64,000 bases of DNA from a bacterium (GTDB taxonomy: Bacteria; Pseudomonadota; Alphaproteobacteria; Rhizobiales; Aestuariivirgaceae), in the NCBI GenBank assembly GCA_022842165.1, contig JALHQC010000013.1:1-64000 (forward strand), written 5' to 3'. Of the stretch, positions 56,666 to 64,000 are shown piece by piece. The notes below the pieces were generated by a model that searched no databases, was not told where the DNA came from, and was given only the letters and a program-made list of their open reading frames with translations. Each line of letters starts with the position of its first letter. The first letter of the stretch is position 1. The position numbers were made by a program, and so were the translations under genes.

Positions 56666-58045
56666 TCACCGCGTTGAATGATTGGCCAGCACCCGGTCGA
56701 GCGCGGCGCGCAGGCGGCGGCCGAGTTCGGTGATTTCCGCTTCCGTGATGATCAGGGGCGGCGCCATGACGAAGCAGCCGGCCAGCGGCCTGACGATGAT
56801 GCCTTCGAGAAGCCCTGCCTCGTAGACCTCTTTCGTGGCGCCGCCCACTTTCAGGCTGGCGGCCGGCCCGGCGCGGCCCTCGCCCGGATAGGCGACTTCG
56901 ATGGCGCCGGCGAGGCCCCACTTGCGGTTTCCGACGACGAGGGGATGATCGAGCATGCTGTCGAGCATCCGGTTCCACTGCGGCATCACGCGGCGGACAT
57001 GGCCGAGGATGTCGCGCTCGTCGAAGATGTTGAGCACCTCGTTGGCGACGGCGGCGGAGACGACATGGGCATGATGCGTGGCGCCATGGGCGAACCAGCC
57101 CTTCGCCTCGTTGCCGATATCGAGGCGGCGGTTGAACTCCTCGCCCATGATGATGCCGGCAATCGGCATGTAGGCGCCGGAAATGCCCTTGGCGCAGGTC
57201 ATGCAGTCGGGCTCGAGACCCATCGACTCCGTCGCCCACATGCGGCCCGAGCGGCCAAAGCCGGTAACGACCTCGTCGATGAACAGCTGGATGCCGTATT
57301 TCTTTAAGACCTTCGTGATCTTCGGGAAATAGCTGGCGGGCGGCGGGAACATGCCGGAGGAGACCGAGACAGGCTCGGCAATCATCGCGCCGATGGTTTC
57401 GGGGCCGGCTTCGAGAATGGTTTGTTCGAGTTCCTCGGCCAGCCGGTCGGTGAAGCCCTCTTCATCTTCGCCGGGGAGTGCGGCGTTGGGCCAGCTCGGA
57501 TGGCTGACCTGCAGCGAGAAGCCCATGGGGATTCCGAAACTGTCGTGCAGGTCCTGCGAGCCGCCGAGCGCGCAAGTCGCAATCGTCGAGCCGTGATAGC
57601 TGGCCTTGCGCGAGATCATCTTGCGGCGGTTGGGCTCGCCCGCAAAGCCGTTGCCGTACCACATGAACTTCATGAGATGGTCGTTCGCTTCCGAGCCCGT
57701 GGTCGAGAAATAGATGCGCGGGTTCTTGACCGGCGACAGCGCGGCGAGGCGTTCGGTCAACTCCATCACCGCGGGCACCGTGCGGTGGATGGCGGAGGAA
57801 TACATCGGCAGCATCTTCATCTGCCGGTAGGCGGCGTCTGCCAGCCGCTCCTCGCTGAAGCCCAGCGACACGCAATAAAAGCACGAGACGGATTCGATAT
57901 AATCCTTGCCGTTCTCGTCGTAGATGAAGATGCCCTTGCCCTTCTCGAACACCAGCGGCCGCTCGGTCTTCAGCCGCTTCAGGTCGCTGAAGCCCAGGAG
58001 AATCGAGTCGTTGCGGTAGTTGGTGTTCTTCACTTCGATGTTCAT
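56666..58045 (-). CDS. Class III aminotransferase (omega-amino acid type)
   Basis: PLP-dependent transaminase of 459 residues. It has the cofactor motif STTGSEANDHLMKFMWYG, SYHGSTIATCALGG, LFIDEVVTGFGRSGRMWATE, and the Schiff-base lysine in TCAKGISGAYMPI (about residue 286). Most such proteins move amino groups from omega-amino acids or diamines to pyruvate or glutamate; the natural substrate is unknown. The gene is monocistronic on the minus strand, convergent to the kinase gene. Confidence 0.88.
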   Translation of the reverse strand: MNIEVKNTNYRNDSILLGFSDLKRLKTERPLVFEKGKGIFIYDENGKDYIESVSCFYCVSLGFSEERLADAAYRQMKMLPMYSSAIHRTVPAVMELTERLAALSPVKNPRIYFSTTGSEANDHLMKFMWYGNGFAGEPNRRKMISRKASYHGSTIATCALGGSQDLHDSFGIPMGFSLQVSHPSWPNAALPGEDEEGFTDRLAEELEQTILEAGPETIGAMIAEPVSVSSGMFPPPASYFPKITKVLKKYGIQLFIDEVVTGFGRSGRMWATESMGLEPDCMTCAKGISGAYMPIAGIIMGEEFNRRLDIGNEAKGWFAHGATHHAHVVSAAVANEVLNIFDERDILGHVRRVMPQWNRMLDSMLDHPLVVGNRKWGLAGAIEVAYPGEGRAGPAASLKVGGATKEVYEAGLLEGIIVRPLAGCFVMAPPLIITEAEITELGRRLRAALDRVLANHSTR

Positions 58046-58148
58046 GGTGGAGGCGTCCTCTGGGAATGCCCCGAGACTATCGTTCCGCTATGGCAAGTCA
58101 ATGCGCCGCACCGCAGCCGTGGCCCATAATCTGCAGGCCTGCCCTGCG

Positions 58149-58469
58149 TCAGGCCGAACTGGAAAGCTTCATCAGCACGAGGCCGCCGACGATCAGCGAT
58201 GCGGCGGCGATGCGCAGGGCATTCGCCGGTTCGCCGAGCACCACGATGCCGACGATGAACGAGCCGACCGCGCCGATCCCGGTCCAGACCGTATAGGCCG
58301 TGCCGAGCGGCAGCGATCGCATCGACCATGACAGCAGGCCGAAGCTGACCGCCATCGCAGCGAGCGTGATGACCGAGGGCCACAGGCGGGTGAAGCCCTC
58401 CGACTGTTTCATGGTGAAGGCCCAGACGACTTCGAGGAGGCCGGCGATGATGAGGATGATCCAAGCCAT
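58149..58469 (-). CDS. gdx: SMR-family guanidinium exporter (SugE/Gdx)
   Basis: Small four-helix membrane exporter of 106 residues working as an antiparallel dimer, exchanging guanidinium for protons. The essential Glu13 is in the first helix ([18 protein letters not shown]), which is the SugE/Gdx signature rather than the broad-specificity EmrE/QacE one; [19 protein letters not shown] is also typical. ATG at 58469. A stem-loop with an ACGG loop lies 24 bases upstream of the start and may be a guanidine-responsive element. Confidence 0.9.
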   Translation of the reverse strand: MAWIILIIAGLLEVVWAFTMKQSEGFTRLWPSVITLAAMAVSFGLLSWSMRSLPLGTAYTVWTGIGAVGSFIVGIVVLGEPANALRIAAASLIVGGLVLMKLSSSA

Positions 58470-58492
58470 GATAGACCCTTGCGGTTGCAGCG

Positions 58493-58541
58493 CCGGGCCG
58501 TCCCGGACTTTTTCCCCATGGTTGGAGGAGGACGTGGCCTC
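58493..58541 (-). promoter_or_regulatory. Candidate guanidine-II (mini-ykkC) like leader upstream of gdx
   Basis: On the minus strand CCGGG-ACGG-CCCGG (58493-58506) is a perfect hairpin with an ACGR tetraloop, as in mini-ykkC RNAs, which often precede SugE/Gdx genes. The second expected hairpin is only weakly matched at 58528-58541 (GAGG/CCTC around CCACGT, not ACGR). The call is therefore tentative. Confidence 0.35.
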
Positions 58542-58681
58542 GCTGCAGCCCGATTACCCGAGCTTGGCCTATCGTTCAAGTGAGTGCGGCCGATGCCGAA
58601 GCATAACGTGGACGCGCAATCCATTCTCTTGACTCGGGCCCGCCGTCCGAAAGAGGATCACATGACTCAAAGGAGCTTATC

Positions 58682-59461
58682 GTGCAGGGACAGATCGAAA
58701 ATCCGGCTCGCTACCCGAGCCTTCAGGGCCGCAGCGTGTTCATTTCGGGCGGCGGCAGCGGGATCGGCGAAAGCCTGGTCGAGCACTTTTGCCGGCAGGG
58801 TGCGAAAGTGTGTTTCGTCGATATCGCGCGGGAGGCTTCCGAAGCTCTGGTGAGGCGGCTGGCGAGTGAAGGGCTTGAAGCGCCGCATTTCGTCCACTGC
58901 GATCTTCGCGACATCGAGGCGTTGCGCGCCGCGATTGCCGAGGCCGGAAACCGCAACGGGCCGATCCGCGTGCTGGTCAACAATGCCGGGAACGACGACC
59001 GCCACGCGACGGAGAGCGTGACGGTCGAATATTGGGACAACCGCATGCAGGTGAACCTGCGTCACCAGTTCTTCGCGGCTCAAGCCGTGCGCCCGCAGAT
59101 GCGCGATGCGGGCGGAGGCTCCATCATCAATTTCGGCTCGATCACCTGGCTGGTGGGCGATCCTGATTGCCCGGCCTATGTGACGGCGAAATCGGCGATC
59201 GGCGGGCTGACGCGCGCCCTGGCACGCGAGCTGGGCCCGGAAAAAATCCGCGTCAATTGCCTGCTGCCCGGCTGGGTGATGACCGAGCGCCAGGTAAAGC
59301 TGTGGCTGAACGAGGCCGGCGAAAAGCAGATCGCCGAGCGCCAGTGCCTCACCGAGAAGCTTTACCCCGCAGACATCGCGCGGATGGCGCTGTTTCTCGC
59401 GTCCGACGACAGCCGCATGTGCACGTCGCAGAACTACATTGTGGATGGCGGCTGGGTTTAG
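58682..59461 (+). CDS. SDR-family dehydrogenase, probable sugar dehydrogenase
   Basis: Classical short-chain dehydrogenase of 259 residues. The NAD(P) motif is GGGSGIG (about 23-29), NNAG at 100-103, and the catalytic residues are Asn125, Ser153, Tyr166 and Lys170. Its stop codon overlaps the ABC permease gene on the other strand. It is close in pattern to L-rhamnose, L-fucose or D-xylose/galactose dehydrogenases of alphaproteobacteria; being next to a sugar transporter supports a sugar substrate. The GTG at 58682 has AAGGAG six bases upstream. Confidence 0.85.
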   Translation: MQGQIENPARYPSLQGRSVFISGGGSGIGESLVEHFCRQGAKVCFVDIAREASEALVRRLASEGLEAPHFVHCDLRDIEALRAAIAEAGNRNGPIRVLVNNAGNDDRHATESVTVEYWDNRMQVNLRHQFFAAQAVRPQMRDAGGGSIINFGSITWLVGDPDCPAYVTAKSAIGGLTRALARELGPEKIRVNCLLPGWVMTERQVKLWLNEAGEKQIAERQCLTEKLYPADIARMALFLASDDSRMCTSQNYIVDGGWV

Positions 59462-60492
59462 GCCGCCGCCTTGGCCGGGTTCGCGAGCTTCGCCTGCAGC
59501 ACCACGACGACGAAGAGGAACACGCCGCGCACCACTGATTGCCAGTAGGCGGACAGCGAGATCCAGCCCATGCCGTTCTCGAAGTTCAGGATGGTGAAGA
59601 TGATGCCGAGCAGCAGCGCGCCGGCCAGTGTGCCGCCGATCGAGCCATTGCCGCCCGTCAGCAGTGTGCCGCCCACGACGACCGAGGCGATGGCAAAAAG
59701 CTCCCAGCCCACCCCCTCGATGGGCTGGCCCGCGCCGAATTGCGAGGCGAGGATGACGCCCGCCATGCCCGCCATGCCGCCCGAGATGACGTAGACGAGG
59801 AAGATCGTGCGGTCGACGGGAAGACCCATGAGGCGCGAGGCTTCCGTGCCGCCGCCCACCGCCAGCACATGCCGCCCGAAGGCGGTGTGATTGATGACGA
59901 TGGCGCCTGCAATATAGGCGGCGAGCGCAATGAAGGCCGGTGTCGGAAAACTGAGGATGAAGCCGATGACGCCCGCGAAGAAGCCTGCGTCTTCCGCATC
60001 GACCCATTCGGGCCGCATGAAGCTCAGAAGATCGCCCTGCCCCAAATTGGTGAAGTAGGTGTCGTAGGACACCGACACCGACTGGTTGTTGGCGAGCAGG
60101 AGCGCCGTGCCGGATGCTGCCAGCATCGTTGCCAATGTGGCGATGAAGGGCGCGATCTTGAGCCTTGTGATGATGAGCGCGTTGAGCGTTCCCGCAAACA
60201 GGCCGGCGGCAAGGCCGCCGATCAGCCCCGGAAACAGGCCATAACCGCTCAAATGCGCGGCGACCACGCTGGAAAAGGCCGCGACCGAGCCCACCGAGAG
60301 ATCGATGCCGCCCGTCATGATAACGAAGCACATGCCGAGCGCCACGAGCGCAAACATCGAATTGTAGCGCAGCACCGTTTGCACATTATAGGTGCCGAGG
60401 AAGCCATCGTAGCGCCAGGCACCCAGCAGCGTGAGGATGATGAGCACGGCGACGACGGCCATGCTGGGCGAGATGCGGAAGCCCTTCATCAT
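59458..60492 (-). CDS. yjfF: Sugar ABC transporter permease YjfF-like
   Basis: Inner-membrane permease of the BPD_transp_2 family, 344 residues with about ten hydrophobic segments. It contains the family motifs GGIDLSVGSVAAFSSVVAAHL, LLANNQSVSVSYD and GLPVDRTIFLVYVISGGMAGMAGVI. With YtfT it forms the channel of the galactofuranose-type importer. The start overlaps the ytfT stop by ATGA at 60489-60492. It is the last gene of the minus-strand operon and converges on the SDR gene. Confidence 0.87.
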   Translation of the reverse strand: MMKGFRISPSMAVVAVLIILTLLGAWRYDGFLGTYNVQTVLRYNSMFALVALGMCFVIMTGGIDLSVGSVAAFSSVVAAHLSGYGLFPGLIGGLAAGLFAGTLNALIITRLKIAPFIATLATMLAASGTALLLANNQSVSVSYDTYFTNLGQGDLLSFMRPEWVDAEDAGFFAGVIGFILSFPTPAFIALAAYIAGAIVINHTAFGRHVLAVGGGTEASRLMGLPVDRTIFLVYVISGGMAGMAGVILASQFGAGQPIEGVGWELFAIASVVVGGTLLTGGNGSIGGTLAGALLLGIIFTILNFENGMGWISLSAYWQSVVRGVFLFVVVVLQAKLANPAKAAA

Positions 60493-61481
60493 GCCTGCTC
60501 CTGCCGCTGCAGCCAGACGGCAAGCACGATGAGGCCAGCCTTCACCACAAGTGCCGCGGGGTCTGGCACGCCATTGGCCAGCAGCGTGTAGCGCACCAGC
60601 TGGATGACCAGCGCGCCGAGCAGCGTTCCGATGATGGTGGCGCGGCCGCCCGACAGCAAGGTGCCGCCGACGACGACGGCGGCGATCGCATCAAGCTCCA
60701 TGCCGAGGCCAATCAGATTTGCATCCGCCGCCGAATTCATGGCGATGACGATGAGGCCCGCAACGCCGCTGCACAGGCCGGAGATGAAATAGACGAGGAA
60801 CTTGACGCGGCTGACTGGAATGCCGGAGAGACGCGCCGCTGCCTCGTTGCCGCCAACCGCCAGCACCTGCCGCCCGAACACCGTGCGATGCAGGATGAAG
60901 GCCGCGACGATGACGATCGCCAGCATGATCCACACCTGGAAGGGAACACCCAGCACGCGCCCGATGGCGATGGCCTGGAACTCCGGCACCTTGAAGACCT
61001 GCAGGTCGCCATTGGTCGACACCTGCGCGATGCCGCGGCCGGCGATGAACAGCACCAGCGTGGCGATGATCGGCTGGATCGAGAACTTGGTGACGAGCCA
61101 GCCGTTGAACAGGCCGAACATGCCGGCAATCAGGACGGGGAAGGCAATGCCCAGCGCGATGCCGAAATAGAGATTGTCAACTGGAATGAGCTGGCCGGTG
61201 AAGAACATCGGCGAAAATGCGCCGGCGATCGCCATCAGCGAGCCGACCGACAGGTCGATGCCGCCCGTGGCGATGACCAGCGTCATGCCGACGCCGACGA
61301 TGACGATGGTGCAGACCTGCGTGAGGTTCACCGCCAGCGTTTGCGCCGTGGCAAAATTGGGCGTGAAGATCAGGTTGAAGATGATGAGCAGGATGAGGGC
61401 GAGGCCCACGCCATAGCGCTGGAAGAAGGCGGCGCGGTTGAAGTTGCGCGGTTCCTTCTTTGTTACCGATACGGCGCTCAT
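60489..61481 (-). CDS. ytfT: Sugar ABC transporter permease YtfT-like
   Basis: Permease partner of YjfF, 330 residues, with LALILLIIFNLIFTPNFATAQ, GGIDLSVGSLMAIAGAF and GIPVSRVKFLVYFISGLCSGVAGLIV. The start overlaps the ytfR stop by four bases and the stop overlaps yjfF, so the three are tightly coupled. The exact sugar is not readable from sequence; assignment to the Ytf system rests on the four-gene order. Confidence 0.87.
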   Translation of the reverse strand: MSAVSVTKKEPRNFNRAAFFQRYGVGLALILLIIFNLIFTPNFATAQTLAVNLTQVCTIVIVGVGMTLVIATGGIDLSVGSLMAIAGAFSPMFFTGQLIPVDNLYFGIALGIAFPVLIAGMFGLFNGWLVTKFSIQPIIATLVLFIAGRGIAQVSTNGDLQVFKVPEFQAIAIGRVLGVPFQVWIMLAIVIVAAFILHRTVFGRQVLAVGGNEAAARLSGIPVSRVKFLVYFISGLCSGVAGLIVIAMNSAADANLIGLGMELDAIAAVVVGGTLLSGGRATIIGTLLGALVIQLVRYTLLANGVPDPAALVVKAGLIVLAVWLQRQEQA

Positions 61482-62998
61482 GTGTCGTGCCCGTGAGCCA
61501 TGGCGTGCATGACCTTGCTTTCCGTCATGTTCTGGTGATCGAACTCTGCCACGGTCTTTCCTTCGCGCAACACGAAAACGCGGTCGGCCCCTTCGACGAT
61601 CTCTTCGAGCTCGGAGGAAATCATGAGAACGCCGAGCCCGTTGCTGGCCAGCCTGCGAATGAGCATCTGGATTTCCGCCTTGGCGCCGACGTCGATGCCG
61701 CGCGTCGGCTCATCGAGAATGAGCAGCTTCGGGTTCATGCATAGCCAGCGCGCCAGCAGCACCTTCTGCTGGTTGCCGCCCGACAGCTCGCGGATCTTCT
61801 GGTCGGGGCCTGCGCACTTGATGCCGATTTCCTTGATGAAGCGATCGACCACCTCGCGCTGCTTCGCCTCGTCCAGCATGCCCGACCGCGTGAGCGCGGG
61901 CATCAGTGCCAGCGTCAGGTTTTCCGCAACCGACATGCCGGGAACGATGCCTTGCGCCTTGCGGTCTTCCGAGCAATAGCCCATGCCGGCCTTGATGGCG
62001 TCCGCCGGCCCCTTGAAGGCGGCGGGCTGGCCGTTGAAGGTGATGTCGCCCGAGGTTTTCGCATCGGCCGCGAAGATGGCGCGTGCGGTTTCGGTGCGCC
62101 CCGAACCGAGGAGGCCTGCGAGGCCGACGATTTCGCCCTTGCGGATATCGAGGCTGGCATCATGCACCCGGTGGCCGACGGCGATGTTCCGGGCCTGCAA
62201 CAGCTCTCCGCCGATATTGGCGCCGGAACTTTCCTCAAAGGCGGTGGCGCCGCGCTTCTTCACCTCTGCCAGATCGCGGCCGAGCATGGCGGCGACGAGG
62301 TGCAGCTTGCTGATGTCCTTCATGGCCGAAACCTGCACGGTCCGCCCATCGCGCATGATAGTGACGCGGTCGCAGACCTCGTAGAGCTCGTCGAGCTTGT
62401 GGCTGACGAAGATGACGGCGACGCCCTCGGCCTTCAACTGCCGGATGGTGCGCAGCAGGACGGCGACTTCCGCCTCGTCGAGCGAGGACGTCGGCTCGTC
62501 CATGATGACGAGGCGCGCATCGAACGACACGGCGCGGGCGATCGCCACCATCTGCTGGATCGCCGTCGAGAAGCGTTCGAGGGGCTCGCGCACATCGACC
62601 TTCACGTCGAAACGCTTGAGCAATGCGGCCGACTCGGCATTCATCTTCGCCCAGTCGAGCAGACCGAACCCGCGTTTCGGCTCGCGGCCGAGAAAGATGT
62701 TCTCGGCCACCGAGCGATAGCCGATCAGGTTGATTTCCTGGAAGATGGTGCTGATGCCGGCGCGCTGCGCCTGCTGCGGCGATGCCGCCGTCCACGGCGT
62801 GCCATTGAACGAGATCGAGCCTTCGTCGCGCACATAGGCGCCGTTCAGGATCTTGATCATGGTCGACTTGCCCGCACCATTCTGGCCGACCAGCGCCATG
62901 ATTTCCGCAGGCATCACCTCGAGCGAAGCCTCGATCAGCGCGGGCACGCCGCCGAAGCTCTTGGAGATCTTCTGCATCGAAAGGAGAGGAGAGATCAT
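61478..62998 (-). CDS. ytfR: Sugar ABC transporter ATPase YtfR-like
   Basis: Cytoplasmic ATPase with two nucleotide-binding domains in 506 residues (RbsA/YtfR family). Domain 1 has Walker A GQNGAGKST near residue 38 and MDEPTSSLDEAE; domain 2 has LLGSGRTETARAIFA and the signature LSGGNQQKVLLARWL with LDEPTRGIDVGAK. The carboxy-terminal half lacks a normal Walker A, as is usual for this group. It lies 74 bases after ytfQ, separated by a strong stem-loop. Confidence 0.92.
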   Translation of the reverse strand: MISPLLSMQKISKSFGGVPALIEASLEVMPAEIMALVGQNGAGKSTMIKILNGAYVRDEGSISFNGTPWTAASPQQAQRAGISTIFQEINLIGYRSVAENIFLGREPKRGFGLLDWAKMNAESAALLKRFDVKVDVREPLERFSTAIQQMVAIARAVSFDARLVIMDEPTSSLDEAEVAVLLRTIRQLKAEGVAVIFVSHKLDELYEVCDRVTIMRDGRTVQVSAMKDISKLHLVAAMLGRDLAEVKKRGATAFEESSGANIGGELLQARNIAVGHRVHDASLDIRKGEIVGLAGLLGSGRTETARAIFAADAKTSGDITFNGQPAAFKGPADAIKAGMGYCSEDRKAQGIVPGMSVAENLTLALMPALTRSGMLDEAKQREVVDRFIKEIGIKCAGPDQKIRELSGGNQQKVLLARWLCMNPKLLILDEPTRGIDVGAKAEIQMLIRRLASNGLGVLMISSELEEIVEGADRVFVLREGKTVAEFDHQNMTESKVMHAMAHGHDT

Positions 62999-63026
62999 TT
63001 CACCTGCAGTTCAGCAGCACAAGGGA

Positions 63027-63048
63027 GTGGGAGCCTTGTGGCTCCCAC
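63027..63048 (-). other. Intercistronic stem-loop between ytfQ and ytfR
   Basis: A perfect 9-base stem GTGGGAGCC/GGCTCCCAC with a 4-base loop lies between the stop of the binding-protein gene and ytfR. Such hairpins typically stabilise the abundant binding-protein mRNA and cut down read-through to the ATPase. No T-run follows. Confidence 0.75.
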
Positions 63049-63072
63049 CATTTCGTGTTGACGGATGAAAGC

Positions 63073-64000
63073 TCAGTAGGCTTCCGGCATGTATTCGGCA
63101 GCGTTCTCCTTGGTGAAGACGCGGTCGATGTTGACGAGGCGTGGCTCGAGCGTTTCGCCATTGCCATACTTCTCGATGGCATCGAAGGCGGCGGGGCCGA
63201 ACTTCGGATTGCATTCCACGACGACGAGGATCTTGCCGTCGAGAAGGGCTTGGGTCGCATCCTTGGTGCCGTCGATCGAGGCGATGATCAGGTCCTTGCC
63301 CGGCATCTTGCCGGCCGCTTCCATGGCGGCAATGGCACCCATCGTCATCTCGTCATTGTGCGAATAGAGGGCGGTGGCTTCCGGATGCGCCTGATACAGC
63401 GTCTCGAACACCTGGCGTCCCTTGTCGCGCGCAAAGTCGCCCGACTGCGATGCAATGATCTGCATGCCCGGATGATCCTTGATGTAATCGGCGAAGCCCT
63501 TCATGCGATCGTTCGCCGGCGACGAGCCGACCGTGCCCTGGAGCTCGATGATCTTGGCGTTGCCGCCCACGGCCTTTACCAGAACTTCCGCCGCCTGCAT
63601 GCCTTCCTTGACGAAGTCGGAGCCGATGAAGGCAACATAGTCTTCGCCGCCCTTGGCCAGCGACTGGTCGACGTTGCGGTCGATCAGCAGCAGCGGAATG
63701 CCGGCCTTCTTGGCTTCCATGACAGCGGGGATCAGCGGCTTTTCCTCGCGCGGGGCGAGCAGGATGACATCGACCTTCTGGGCGATCATCGAGCGCACGT
63801 CGGCCACCTGCTTGGCAGCGGAACCAGCGGCATCGGTATAGACCAGCTGCCAGCCGCGCTTCTCGGCCTCGGCCTTCATGCTGGCGGTCTGCGCCAGGCG
63901 CCAGGGATTGTTGCTCTCGGTCTGGGCGAAGCCGACCTTGTACTTGTCTTTCTTTTCAAGCTTGGGCAGTGCGGCATAGCCGGGGCGGATCGTAAATCCG
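63073..64000 (-). CDS. ytfQ: Sugar ABC transporter substrate-binding protein YtfQ-like (5' partial)
   Basis: Periplasmic binding protein of the Peripla_BP_4 family. The gene continues past the right edge of the window, so the signal peptide is not visible; about 308 residues are seen, beginning GFTIRPGYAALPKLEKKDKYKVGFAQTESNNPWRLAQ. The QTESNNPWRLAQTASM and ASQSGDFARDKGRQVFE motifs agree with the galactofuranose-binding YtfQ. It leads the ytfQ-ytfR-ytfT-yjfF operon. Ligand specificity is inferred from family and gene order. Confidence 0.88.
   Translation of the reverse strand, partial: GFTIRPGYAALPKLEKKDKYKVGFAQTESNNPWRLAQTASMKAEAEKRGWQLVYTDAAGSAAKQVADVRSMIAQKVDVILLAPREEKPLIPAVMEAKKAGIPLLLIDRNVDQSLAKGGEDYVAFIGSDFVKEGMQAAEVLVKAVGGNAKIIELQGTVGSSPANDRMKGFADYIKDHPGMQIIASQSGDFARDKGRQVFETLYQAHPEATALYSHNDEMTMGAIAAMEAAGKMPGKDLIIASIDGTKDATQALLDGKILVVVECNPKFGPAAFDAIEKYGNGETLEPRLVNIDRVFTKENAAEYMPEAY

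Overview
The window is about 64 kb of GC-rich chromosome, very probably from an alphaproteobacterium of the Hyphomicrobiales (Rhizobiales) type. The clues are a cpa-type tad pilus locus, a membrane-bound ferritin gene (mbfA) with an Irr-type palindrome in front of it, promoters of the EcfG general-stress type, an Entner-Doudoroff gene set, and dispersed palindromic repeats between genes. All calls come from reading sequence and translations; no homology search was run. No tRNA, rRNA, CRISPR array, insertion sequence or phage gene was seen.

Layout. 1-6.5 kb: yejABEF peptide importer (yejA cut by the window edge) with a GhrA-like reductase abutting it. 6.5-9.1 kb (minus): M17 aminopeptidase, MarR regulator and NlpC/P60 hydrolase. 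9.2-21.6 kb: tad/cpa pilus locus, with tadD, a long minus-strand run from two near-identical Flp pilins through cpaA-B-C-D-E-F to tadB-tadC, and plus-strand genes for a secretin-N-like protein and two TadE-type minor pilins. 21.7-26.8 kb: EamA transporter, Tat-exported cyclase, mbfA and two tandem PAP2 proteins. 26.8-33.6 kb: lepA, a 6S RNA gene, an unrecognised membrane protein, and a nucleotidyltransferase gene lodged between hrpB and a duplicated piece of the hrpB 3' end.

33.7-43.1 kb is sugar catabolism: fructokinase diverging from zwf-pgl-edd-eda, then prfC with a DUF599 gene, then glucokinase. Together these take fructose and glucose to 6-phosphogluconate, KDPG, pyruvate and glyceraldehyde 3-phosphate. 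43.1-50.2 kb holds a nicotinamidase, EamA transporter, aldehyde dehydrogenase, hydroxyisobutyrate-type dehydrogenase, class I aminotransferase and malonyl-CoA synthetase. 56.7-64 kb holds a class III aminotransferase, a SugE/Gdx exporter, an SDR dehydrogenase and a ytfQRT-yjfF sugar ABC transporter (ytfQ cut by the window edge).

The least ordinary part is 50.2-56.6 kb. It carries a secreted protein with an acidic repeat half and a Lys/Ala half, a glycine-rich hydrophobic small protein, a YgaP-like membrane protein, a small conserved protein, and a two-gene operon of a double-domain KaiC-like ATPase and a hybrid histidine kinase. Textbook GGAAC-N16-CGTT promoters precede both the kaiC-like gene and the YgaP-like gene, so this looks like a general-stress module with a KaiC-coupled kinase.
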